A DNA stretch of 40,580 nucleotides, taken from NCBI GenBank assembly GCA_034180455.1, contig JAXFOG010000019.1, positions 1 through 40,580 of the forward strand, written 5' to 3'. The translations under genes were made by a program, and so were the position numbers. Origin of the DNA: JAAZPT01 sp034180455. GTDB taxonomy: Bacteria; Bacillota; Clostridia; Christensenellales; Aristaeellaceae. The notes beneath the pieces were generated by a model. That model was given only the letters and a program-made list of their open reading frames with translations, did no database searches and was not told the DNA's origin. This document shows positions 32,524 to 40,580 of the stretch, piece after piece; within the stretch, counting starts at the first letter, position 1, and each line of letters begins with the position of its first letter.

Positions 32524-33182
32524 TGAGCTTTGAAAAGATGTTTCCACTGCTATTAGATGGTACTCTTGAAACACTATATATGACATTTGTTTCATCATTT
32601 CTTGCATATTTAGTAGGAATACCGTTGGGAGTAATACTTGTTATAACGCGCAAGAATGGGATAAAACCTTCTCCTATGATAAACAGTATATTAGGAGCAA
32701 TCGTAAATTTTTTACGCAGCATTCCGTTTATCATTTTGCTAGTAATGCTTATTCCACTAACAAGAATTGTTACTGGTAAGGGTACTGGAACTGCCGAGTC
32801 AGTAATATTCCCTTTGTTTATTAGTGCCTTTCCCTTTGTAACAAGATTGGTTGAAGGTTCGTTAGATGAACTTGATTCAGGGCTTATAGAGGCTTCCCAG
32901 AGTATGGGAAGCACTGTAAATCAAATAATATTCAAGGTGATGCTGCCTGAAGCTCTTCCATCACTTTTAAATGGTGCAGTAATTGCTATTACAACAATAC
33001 TTGGATATACAGCAATGGCAAGTACAGTAGGTGGTGGTGGATTGGGAGCCATTGCGATTGTAAAAGGCGTAAGCCAACGTAAATATGAGCTAATGTATGC
33101 ATCCAGCATAATACTTATACTGCTTGTACAAATTATGAATGTGTTTGGATACAGACTTGCTAAATTAGTAGACCACAGGTAA
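32523..33182 (+). CDS. metI: Methionine ABC transporter permease MetI
   Basis: A 219-residue membrane protein with about five helices that forms the transport channel with MetN. FRSIPFIILLVMLIPLTRIV, LVEGSLDELDSGLIEASQSMGST with the EAA-type coupling loop, and GYTAMASTVGGGGLGAIAI are characteristic of MetI. AGGAGG precedes the start within metN, and the start overlaps the metN stop (TAATG), so translation is coupled. metQ follows after 28 bases. Confidence 0.95.
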   Translation: MSFEKMFPLLLDGTLETLYMTFVSSFLAYLVGIPLGVILVITRKNGIKPSPMINSILGAIVNFLRSIPFIILLVMLIPLTRIVTGKGTGTAESVIFPLFISAFPFVTRLVEGSLDELDSGLIEASQSMGSTVNQIIFKVMLPEALPSLLNGAVIAITTILGYTAMASTVGGGGLGAIAIVKGVSQRKYELMYASSIILILLVQIMNVFGYRLAKLVDHR

Positions 33183-33210
33183 AAGAATTTAAATAAAAAG
33201 GAGTATCATT

Positions 33211-34023
33211 ATGAAAAGATTCTTATCATTGTTATTGACACTAGTACTTATACTTAGTTTTGGCTCAGCACTTGCTGACAAAATTGTAATTGGTGCTACC
33301 CCCCTACCCCATGCCTTAATATTAGAGTTTATTAAGCCAGATTTTGAGGCCCTTGGACATGAGCTAGAAATAAAGGAAGGCAGTGATTATTACATTTTTA
33401 ATCCTGCGCTTGCTGAAGGCGATACTGACGCCAATTTCTTTCAACACGAGCCATTCCTGGAAAAAACATACAACAACGAAGCTCCAGAAGGTAAAAAGTT
33501 ATATGCAGCATTTGGTGTGCACTACGAGCCTCTAGGCCTTTTCCCTGGAAAATTAAAAACTCTTGACGAAGTAAAGGATGGAGCAGAAATTGCAGTACCA
33601 AACGATCCAAGCAATCAAACAAGAGCTTTGCTCTTGCTTCAACAAATCGGCTGGATTACACTACCTGAAGATGCATTTGAAAAGGGTGCAACTGCTGATT
33701 CTATAATTGAAAATAAGCATAATTTAAAAATAACAGATATGAATGCAGAGCTTATTCCTAATTCACTTTTGGATTTTGATTATGCAGTCATAAATGGTAA
33801 TTATGCAATAGCTGCTGGATTTACTAGCGCTGCAGAAGCACTTGCTGCAGAATCATCTGATAGCGAAGCAAGCAAATTGTACACAAACATTGTTGCTGTA
33901 CGCGAAGAAGATAAGGATAAGCAATGGGTTAAAGATCTTAAAGCTGTAATGCAAAGCGATAAGGTAAGAGAATATATTGAAAACGAACCACAATTCGCAG
34001 GTGCAGTAAAGCCTAGCTTTTAA
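33211..34023 (+). CDS. metQ: Methionine-binding protein MetQ/NlpA family, no lipobox
   Basis: This is the extracytoplasmic substrate-binding protein of the MetNIQ importer. The 270-residue protein has a signal peptide, then KIVIGATPLPHALILEFI, GDTDANFFQHEPFLE (methionine-pocket region), VPNDPSNQTRALLLLQQIGWI and YAVINGNYAIAAGF, all typical of the NlpA/MetQ family. Unusually, the signal peptide ends GSALADK with a signal-peptidase I-like site and has no cysteine. There is no cysteine anywhere in the protein, so it cannot be a lipoprotein, the usual form. AAGGAG precedes the ATG. Last gene of the operon, followed by a terminator. Confidence 0.93.
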   Translation: MKRFLSLLLTLVLILSFGSALADKIVIGATPLPHALILEFIKPDFEALGHELEIKEGSDYYIFNPALAEGDTDANFFQHEPFLEKTYNNEAPEGKKLYAAFGVHYEPLGLFPGKLKTLDEVKDGAEIAVPNDPSNQTRALLLLQQIGWITLPEDAFEKGATADSIIENKHNLKITDMNAELIPNSLLDFDYAVINGNYAIAAGFTSAAEALAAESSDSEASKLYTNIVAVREEDKDKQWVKDLKAVMQSDKVREYIENEPQFAGAVKPSF

Positions 34024-34028
34024 GCATT

Positions 34029-34062
34029 AATAATAACACCACATATGTGGTGTTATTATTTT
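34029..34062 (+). terminator. Terminator of metNIQ
   Basis: AATAATAACACCACAT (34029-34044) is followed directly by its exact complement (34045-34060) and TT. The T-rich right arm supports termination. Confidence 0.8.
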
Positions 34063-34149
34063 GCAAATTTCTAATTGTAAAAATATAAATTTATATTGAA
34101 ATATTAACTGTATATAGCTATATATAACTAGCCATTACTTTGAGTTTTA

Positions 34150-34178
34150 TTGCATAAAACGACGAATTTTGATATACT
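34150..34178 (+). promoter_or_regulatory. Promoter of secA-prfB
   Basis: TTGCAT (34150-34155), 17 bases and TATACT (34173-34178), about 47 bases before the secA start. Confidence 0.65.
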
Positions 34179-34224
34179 AATACTCGAAAAATTGCAAATA
34201 ATAAATTGAATAAGGAGCAATATT

Positions 34225-36975
34225 TTGATAGATTTTATAAAAAGAATGCTAGGTATAAGCAATGATGCAGAGGTAAAGAAGCTAAGTAAAATAGCTGACA
34301 CAGTTATTGCTCTAGAAGATAAATATTTAAAATACAGTGATGAAGAATTAAAAAATGAAACATCTAGATTTAAAGATCAATTAAGTCAAGGCAAAACTTT
34401 AGATGATATACTTCCAGAGGCATTTGCAGTTGCTAGAGAAGCAGCGTATAGAGCATTACATATGAGGCCCTATCCTGTGCAGGTAATAGGTGGAATTGCC
34501 TTACATCAAGGAAGAATCGCTGAGATGAAAACTGGTGAAGGTAAAACTCTTGTAGCAACAATGCCAGCTTATCTTAATGCATTAACTGGTAATGGAGTTC
34601 ATATTGTAACTGTAAATGATTACCTTGCAAAACGTGATAGTGAATGGATGGGCAAGGTATATAAGTTTTTAGGTCTTAGTGTCGGCGTAATAGTAAATGG
34701 GTTGAATAATGAACAACGCAGAGAAGCTTATTCCTGTGATATTACTTATGGTACAAATAATGAGTTCGGATTTGATTATCTGCGCGACAATATGCTTATG
34801 TTTGCAAGTGACCTAGTACAAAGAGGCCATAATTTCGCTATTGTAGACGAAGTGGACTCAATACTTATAGATGAGGCTAGAACTCCTCTTATAATAAGTG
34901 GTTCTGCAGAAGAAAGCAGCGAAATGTATAGCAAAGCAAATGCCTTTGTACAGCGACTTACTAAATCAACATATAATCCTGATAATGAACCAAGCAGGTT
35001 TAGTTTTGAAGAACGCCCTACCCCTGATGGAGACTATATAGTAGATGAAAAACAAAAGACGATTACTCTTACAGAAGAAGGCGCTAGTAAAGCAGAAAAG
35101 TATTTTAATGTTGAAAAGCTAAATGATATTGAAAACACAGAGCTACATCATCATATTCTACAAGCTTTAAAAGCAAATGTGCTTATGAAGCGTGATGTTG
35201 ACTATGTAGTAAAAGATGGTGAAGTGCTGATAGTTGATGAGTTCACTGGTCGTATTATGATTGGTAGAAGGTATAGTGATGGACTACACCAAGCTATTGA
35301 AGCAAAAGAGCGTGTGAAGGTTGCTAGAGAAAGCAAAACACTTGCAACAATAACATTTCAAAATTACTTTAGACTATATAAGAAATTAAGTGGTATGACT
35401 GGTACTGCTAAGACTGAAGAAGAAGAATTCCAAAGTATATATGGTCTTGACGTAGTGGTGATTCCAACAAACAAGCCAAATATTCGTAAGGATCTAGATG
35501 ATCTGGTATATAAAACAAAGAGCCTAAAGTTTGAGAATGTAGTTAATAAGATAATTGATATACATTCTACTGGTCAACCTATACTAGTAGGTACAATAAA
35601 TGTTGAAATAAGTGAAAAGCTAAGCTCTATGCTGAATAGACGAGGAATCAAGCACGAAGTGCTTAATGCAAAGCAGCATGAAAGAGAAGCACAGATAGTT
35701 GCACAGGCAGGACATATTGGAGCAGTTACAATAGCAACGAACATGGCTGGGCGTGGTACAGATATACTTCTTGGTGGTAATCCAGAGTTTTTATCAAGGC
35801 GCGAAATGCAAAAGCTGGGATTTGCTGATGAAGTAATTGAGGATGCAATAGGTCATAGTGAAGATGTAAGTGAAGATGTACTAGAGGCAAGAGATAAATA
35901 TAATGAGCTTTATCAAGCTTTCAAGCAGCAAACAGATAAAGAGCATGAAGAGGTTATGAAGCTTGGAGGCCTATTTATAATTGGTACTGAAAAGCATGAA
36001 AGCAGACGTATAGATAACCAACTTAGAGGACGTGCAGGTAGACAAGGCGATCCAGGCTACACACAGTTTTTCTTGAGTCTTGAAGACGACCTTTTAAGAC
36101 TATTTGGTGGGCAGAAAGTACAATCCATTTCTAACTTTCTTAAATTTCCTGATGATGAACCAATTGCAGCATCAATACTTACAAATCAAATTGAAAATGC
36201 ACAAAAAAATATGGAAGGGCGTAACTTCCAGATTAGAAAGAACGTTCTACAATTTGATGATGTAATGAACAAACAGCGTACCATTATCTATTCTCAAAGA
36301 CAGCAGGTACTGCATGGTGAAGACATGCGTGAATCTGTTATGGGTATGATAAAGGGGCTTATTGATGATGCTACTGGCAGAACTTGTTCTGGAGAGGTAT
36401 ATGAATGGGATCTTGAAAATTTAAGCGAATACCTTGAACATATGTGCATAAAACCAGGCACCATTGCAGCTAATAAAAAAGCGATGGAAAATTGGGATCT
36501 GGAAGAATTAAGAGTATGGCTTCTAGAACAAGCTGATGAATTCTATAAAGAAAGAGAAGCTTTGTTTGCTGAGCATGGAGTTGACATGCGCGAAGTTGAG
36601 CGCATTACCATACTTAATGCAGTAAACGAGCGTTGGATGGATCATATAGACGCGATGGATCAGTTGCGTGAAGGTATATACCTTAGGAGTTATGCTCAAC
36701 ATGATCCTGTAACGGAATATAGGCTAGAGAGTTTTGATATGTTTGACGAGATGGTTAGGCTTATCCGTGAGGATACTGTAAAGCGTCTTTATTTGGCAAA
36801 ACTTGTAACACCAAAGCGTGATAAGGCTGTAGAGGGTATAAATACAAGCGCAAAAAGTAACAACCAACCAAGCAGAGGGCCTGCAAAGCTCGCTCCTGGT
36901 CAAACAGGAATGAATCAGCTTTGTCCTTGTGGAAGTGGAAAAAAATACAAGCATTGTTGTGGAAAGAAAAAATAA
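34225..36975 (+). CDS. secA: Protein translocase ATPase SecA
   Basis: SecA drives export of proteins through SecYEG using ATP. The 916-residue protein has MRPYPVQVIGGIALHQGRIA and Walker A MKTGEGKT (101-108), the DEVDSILIDEARTPLIISG box, the preprotein-binding insert, TNMAGRGTDILLGGNP and LRGRAGRQGDPG in the second ATPase domain, helical scaffold and wing, and a C-terminal zinc motif CPCGSGKKYKHCC that contacts SecB or the membrane. Start is TTG with AAGGAG 7 bases upstream. It ends one base into the prfB start (TAATG). Confidence 0.98.
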   Translation: MIDFIKRMLGISNDAEVKKLSKIADTVIALEDKYLKYSDEELKNETSRFKDQLSQGKTLDDILPEAFAVAREAAYRALHMRPYPVQVIGGIALHQGRIAEMKTGEGKTLVATMPAYLNALTGNGVHIVTVNDYLAKRDSEWMGKVYKFLGLSVGVIVNGLNNEQRREAYSCDITYGTNNEFGFDYLRDNMLMFASDLVQRGHNFAIVDEVDSILIDEARTPLIISGSAEESSEMYSKANAFVQRLTKSTYNPDNEPSRFSFEERPTPDGDYIVDEKQKTITLTEEGASKAEKYFNVEKLNDIENTELHHHILQALKANVLMKRDVDYVVKDGEVLIVDEFTGRIMIGRRYSDGLHQAIEAKERVKVARESKTLATITFQNYFRLYKKLSGMTGTAKTEEEEFQSIYGLDVVVIPTNKPNIRKDLDDLVYKTKSLKFENVVNKIIDIHSTGQPILVGTINVEISEKLSSMLNRRGIKHEVLNAKQHEREAQIVAQAGHIGAVTIATNMAGRGTDILLGGNPEFLSRREMQKLGFADEVIEDAIGHSEDVSEDVLEARDKYNELYQAFKQQTDKEHEEVMKLGGLFIIGTEKHESRRIDNQLRGRAGRQGDPGYTQFFLSLEDDLLRLFGGQKVQSISNFLKFPDDEPIAASILTNQIENAQKNMEGRNFQIRKNVLQFDDVMNKQRTIIYSQRQQVLHGEDMRESVMGMIKGLIDDATGRTCSGEVYEWDLENLSEYLEHMCIKPGTIAANKKAMENWDLEELRVWLLEQADEFYKEREALFAEHGVDMREVERITILNAVNERWMDHIDAMDQLREGIYLRSYAQHDPVTEYRLESFDMFDEMVRLIREDTVKRLYLAKLVTPKRDKAVEGINTSAKSNNQPSRGPAKLAPGQTGMNQLCPCGSGKKYKHCCGKKK

Positions 36976-38069
36976 TGATAGATACAGAAACCGGGAAACA
37001 AAATTTAAGTGTTTTAAATGAAAAAATAGAGTCAATAGCAAAAGCTTTTGATATAAACAATCTTAATGATGAGCTAACTGAGCTTAATGCTGAAATGAGC
37101 AGTGATGGGTTCTGGAACGATATTAAGCGTTCTACTCAGGTTAACCAACGAATTAAGCTTATTGAGAAACGCATAAAAACAATTCATGATCTTAGAGCAT
37201 GCTCGGAAGATATACTTGCTATGCTTAATTTGCTTGATGAAGAGATGGATGATGATATCTCTAATGAGTGTGAAAACGAGCTTGAGAATTTAAAAGAAAA
37301 GATTGATCTTATAGAACTTGAAACGCTTATGCGTGGAGAATATGATAATTGTGATGCAATACTATCCCTTCATGCTGGAGCTGGTGGAACAGAGGCTCAA
37401 GACTGGGCATCGATGTTATACAGAATGTATGTAAGATATTGCGAAAGAAATGGCTTTACAGTAAAAGTACTTGATCTACAAGATGGTGAAGAAGCTGGGA
37501 TAAAAAGCGTTACCTTTCAAGTAAGTGGAGACTATGCTTATGGTTTTTTACGCAGTGAAAAAGGAGTACATAGGCTGGTAAGAATAAGTCCTTTTGATAG
37601 TAATGCAAAAAGGCATACATCTTTTACATCGCTAGATGTAAGTCCAATGATAGATGATGACGAGTTTGAACTAAACATGGAAGATGTAAGAATTGATACA
37701 TATAGATCAAGTGGAGCTGGTGGACAGCATGTTAACAAAACCGATTCTGCAGTAAGAATGACACACATCCCTAGTGGTATAGTTGTGCAGTGTCAAAATG
37801 AGCGTAGCCAAATTCAAAATAGAGAAGTCTGCCTAAAAATGTTAAAGAGCAGATTGATTGAATTGCAAGAGCGTGAAAAAGAAGAGCGCATGGCTAATAT
37901 TAAAGGAGAAATGAAAAAAATAGAATGGGGCAGCCAAATACGTAGCTATGTTTTCCAGCCATATTCTATGGTTAAGGATCACAGAACTGGATGTGAGACT
38001 TCAAATATAGGAGACGTTATGGATGGAAAAATAGACGAATTTATAAATACATATCTGCGCCAACAGTAA
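36975..38069 (+). CDS. prfB: Peptide chain release factor 2, without programmed frameshift
   Basis: RF2 reads UGA and UAA stop codons and releases the finished protein. The 364-residue protein has the stop-codon recognition tripeptide SPF (205-207) and the catalytic GGQ (249-251) in GAGGQHVNKTDSAVRMTH. Most bacteria encode RF2 with an in-frame UGA near codon 25, read by +1 frameshift as an autoregulatory switch. Here the frame is open from the ATG at 36975, and the corresponding region (ESIAKAFDINNL) has no CTTTGA slip site. The open frame extends upstream inside secA, but the ATG overlapping the secA stop is the natural start. secA-prfB order is conserved. Confidence 0.95.
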   Translation: MIDTETGKQNLSVLNEKIESIAKAFDINNLNDELTELNAEMSSDGFWNDIKRSTQVNQRIKLIEKRIKTIHDLRACSEDILAMLNLLDEEMDDDISNECENELENLKEKIDLIELETLMRGEYDNCDAILSLHAGAGGTEAQDWASMLYRMYVRYCERNGFTVKVLDLQDGEEAGIKSVTFQVSGDYAYGFLRSEKGVHRLVRISPFDSNAKRHTSFTSLDVSPMIDDDEFELNMEDVRIDTYRSSGAGGQHVNKTDSAVRMTHIPSGIVVQCQNERSQIQNREVCLKMLKSRLIELQEREKEERMANIKGEMKKIEWGSQIRSYVFQPYSMVKDHRTGCETSNIGDVMDGKIDEFINTYLRQQ

Positions 38070-38078
38070 AATGATAAT

Positions 38079-40580
38079 ATGAAATATATAAAAGTTCGTG
38101 GAGCAAGAGAAAACAATTTAAAAAATATTGATGTAGATATACCAAAAAATCAATTTGTCGTTATTACAGGACTAAGTGGGAGCGGAAAAAGCTCCCTTGC
38201 TTTTGATACAATATTTGCAGAAGGGCAAAGAAGATATGTAGAATCACTTAGCTCTTATGCAAGACAGTTCTTAGGTCAAGCAGATAAACCAGATGTGGAT
38301 AGTATAGATGGATTAAGTCCAGCAATTGCTATAGACCAAAAAACAACTAGCAAGAACCCTCGCTCTACTGTGGGTACAGTTACTGAAATATATGACTATT
38401 TAAGGCTATTATATGCGCGCATAGGACATGTGCATTGTCCAAAATGTGGCAAGGAAATATCAAAGCAAAGCATTGACCAGATTATAGACAGTATAATTTC
38501 AAAGGGAAACGGCGTAAAATGTCAGATACTTTCACCTATTATCAGAGGCAAAAAGGGGCAGCATACAAAGTTGCTTGAAAAATATAGAAAGAGTGGATAT
38601 GCTCGCGTACGAATAGATGGTGAGGTATATACTCTTGATGAACTGCCAGAAATAAATAAAACACAGAAACACGATATTGAGATAGTAGTCGATAGGCTGG
38701 TAATACGCGATGATCCAAATGCTTTAAGGAGAATTACAGATAGCATAGAGACTGCATCTCGAGAGAGTGCAGGCCTTGTAATTGTAGATTTTTTTGAAAA
38801 AGGTGAGCAACTCTATTCTCAGAATTTTGCATGTCCTGACTGTGATATTGCATTTGAAGAAATTAGTCCAAGGTTCTTTTCATTCAACAACCCCTATGGT
38901 GCTTGTCCAAAGTGTAGTGGCCTTGGATTCACTCAAGTAATCACTCCTGAAAGCGTAATCAGTGATGAGCGTCTATCTATTTCTCAAGGTGCACTTGATA
39001 TTATGGGTTGGAATGTAAAAGATACCAACAGCATAGCATTTAGCTTTTATAAAGAGTTATCAAAAAAATATAATTTTTCACTTGATGTTCCGTTTAAAGA
39101 TTTAAGCGAAGAAATAAAGCATATGCTTTTATATGGGACAGATGAAATAATAAAAATACCTTATAATAGTCCAAGTGGCATTAGGTATTATCAGTCAAAC
39201 TATGAGGGTGTTATACCTTTGCTTGAAAGACGCTATAAGGACTCAACAAGCGATTGGATAAAAGAAAAATATCAAGAATATTTTACTGATGAAGTTTGTG
39301 ATGCCTGCAAAGGCAAAAGGCTAAAACCAGAGGCCCTATCCGTACTTATAAATGGCAAAAATATAATGGATGTATGCGAAATGAACATTGTTGAAAGCCG
39401 TTCGTTTCTAAATAATCTTGTTTTAAGTGATAGAGAAAAAGAAATTGCCAATCTAATATTAAAAGAGCTTGATGCAAGGCTTAGCTTTCTGGTAGATGTG
39501 GGTCTAACCTATCTTTCGCTTGCTCGGGCTTCGGCTACGCTTAGTGGAGGAGAGGCTCAAAGAATAAGGCTTGCAACTCAAATCGGAAGCAAGCTTGAGG
39601 GAATAATATATATACTTGATGAGCCTTCAATAGGTTTGCATCAAAGGGATAATGATAAGTTGATAAATACCCTTGTATCGCTTAAAAACTTAGGAAATTC
39701 GGTAATAGTAATAGAGCATGATGAAGATACTATTAGGGCAGCAGATTATGTAATTGATGTAGGTCCTGCTGCAGGTGTTCATGGTGGAGAAATAGTAGCA
39801 AAAGGCACTGCTAAAGAGCTTATGAAGAATCCAAATTCACCTACTGGAGCATTTTTAAGTGGTAGAGAATGTATACACATACCTTCAAAACGTCGCAAAC
39901 CAAAAGGTTATTTGAAAGTAATTGGAGCTAAAGAAAACAATCTAAAAAATATAGATGTTGATATTCCTCTTGGAGTATTTTGTTGTGTTACTGGTGTATC
40001 GGGAAGTGGAAAATCGTCTTTGGTGCAGGAAGTTATTTGTAAAGAGCTTCTTTCAAAATTAAATAAAGCAAAAACAAAGCCAGGAAATTTTGACAAAATA
40101 GAAGGAATAGAACAGCTTGATAAGATAATAGTTATAGATCAATCCCCTATTGGCAGAACACCAAAGAGTAACCCCGCAACATATACTGGAGTTTTTGATT
40201 TAATAAGAGAGCTTTTTGCTAGCACTAATGATGCCAAAGCAAGAGGCTATAAGGCTGGGCGCTTTTCATTCAATGTAAAAGGTGGCAGATGCGAAGCTTG
40301 CAATGGTGACGGCGTTACAAAAATTGAAATGCACTTCTTAAGTGATATATATGTAAAGTGCGATGTATGTCATGGTAAAAAATACAATAGAGAAACCTTA
40401 GAAGTAAAATACAATGGCAAAAACATATATGATATACTCGACATGACTATTGAAGATGCCTGCAAATTCTTTGAACACCATCCAAGAATATATAGAAAGC
40501 TAAGCACATTGCTTGATGTTGGGTTGGGATATCTTAAGCTTGGACAAAGCTCCCCCACTCTAAGTGGTGGTGAGGCTCAA
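38079..40580 (+). CDS. uvrA: Excinuclease ABC subunit A, C-terminus beyond window
   Basis: UvrA is the damage-recognition ATPase of nucleotide excision repair. The first 834 codons are visible, open to the window edge. They include Walker A GLSGSGKSSLAFD in the first ATPase, zinc sites CPKCGKE, CPDC...CPKC and CDACKGK, the first signature ATLSGGEAQRIRLA with Walker B IIYILDEPSIGLHQ, the second Walker A GVSGSGKSSLVQE, the zinc hairpin CEACNGDG...CDVCHGK, and the start of the second signature at the edge. No ribosome binding site is seen. A three-codon ORF (ATG at 38071) ends in TGA overlapping the uvrA ATG, so translation may be coupled to prfB. About 100 further codons are expected. Confidence 0.97.
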   Translation, partial: MKYIKVRGARENNLKNIDVDIPKNQFVVITGLSGSGKSSLAFDTIFAEGQRRYVESLSSYARQFLGQADKPDVDSIDGLSPAIAIDQKTTSKNPRSTVGTVTEIYDYLRLLYARIGHVHCPKCGKEISKQSIDQIIDSIISKGNGVKCQILSPIIRGKKGQHTKLLEKYRKSGYARVRIDGEVYTLDELPEINKTQKHDIEIVVDRLVIRDDPNALRRITDSIETASRESAGLVIVDFFEKGEQLYSQNFACPDCDIAFEEISPRFFSFNNPYGACPKCSGLGFTQVITPESVISDERLSISQGALDIMGWNVKDTNSIAFSFYKELSKKYNFSLDVPFKDLSEEIKHMLLYGTDEIIKIPYNSPSGIRYYQSNYEGVIPLLERRYKDSTSDWIKEKYQEYFTDEVCDACKGKRLKPEALSVLINGKNIMDVCEMNIVESRSFLNNLVLSDREKEIANLILKELDARLSFLVDVGLTYLSLARASATLSGGEAQRIRLATQIGSKLEGIIYILDEPSIGLHQRDNDKLINTLVSLKNLGNSVIVIEHDEDTIRAADYVIDVGPAAGVHGGEIVAKGTAKELMKNPNSPTGAFLSGRECIHIPSKRRKPKGYLKVIGAKENNLKNIDVDIPLGVFCCVTGVSGSGKSSLVQEVICKELLSKLNKAKTKPGNFDKIEGIEQLDKIIVIDQSPIGRTPKSNPATYTGVFDLIRELFASTNDAKARGYKAGRFSFNVKGGRCEACNGDGVTKIEMHFLSDIYVKCDVCHGKKYNRETLEVKYNGKNIYDILDMTIEDACKFFEHHPRIYRKLSTLLDVGLGYLKLGQSSPTLSGGEAQ

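Overview
The window is A+T-rich, with Firmicutes-type GGAGG ribosome binding sites, TTGACA/TATAAT-like promoters, some GTG and TTG starts, and a gene set typical of anaerobic Clostridia (greA-lysS, rpsO-pnp-M16 peptidase, plsX-acpP-rnc-smc, secA-prfB-uvrA, DegV, secreted SH3 and peptidoglycan-binding proteins). I place it in an uncultured or little-studied, probably gut-associated, Clostridia lineage. I cannot name the species from the sequence.

Positions 1-1790 are the scar of an integrative conjugative element of the CTn/Tn1549 type. They hold a DUF3847-like mobilisation-region protein cut by the window edge, the C-terminal half of a large serine recombinase, the N-terminal half of a RepA_N replication initiator joined to that recombinase in a different frame, and an intact CD1845-family membrane protein. 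The RepA/recombinase join suggests a large internal deletion. From about 1970 the DNA is ordinary chromosome.

1969-3985 (minus) is greA-lysS. 4181-6526 (plus) encodes a secreted protein with one SH3 domain, six peptidoglycan-binding repeats and an unfamiliar C-terminal domain. 6616-9380 is a four-gene operon: membrane-anchored unknown, YegS-type lipid kinase, secreted papain-fold-like protein, and coiled-coil protein. A transporter (9479-10693) precedes rpsO, which has its own promoter and a structured leader, then pnp, an M16 peptidase and a small membrane protein. 15116-20584 (minus) runs aroA-aroC-DUF1461-lepB-HAD phosphatase-degV-secG.

20719-27090 (plus) is plsX-acpP-rnc-smc followed by a DUF368 (PopT-type) undecaprenyl-phosphate translocase. 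27262-29475 is a second secreted protein, with six SH3 repeats and the same unfamiliar C-terminal domain as the 4181 gene. An RluA-type pseudouridine synthase and a convergent purC follow.

The most interesting element is at 31289-31515, ahead of the methionine ABC transporter genes metN-metI-metQ (31516-34023). A good promoter is followed by a 28-codon leader ORF with its own strong ribosome binding site and a run of four Met codons. Within and after it are three complementary segments that can form a protector hairpin, an antiterminator or an intrinsic terminator. This is the layout of a ribosome-mediated methionine attenuator, where S-box or T-box RNAs would normally be expected in Firmicutes. 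The window ends with secA, an in-frame prfB lacking the usual programmed frameshift, and the first 834 codons of uvrA.
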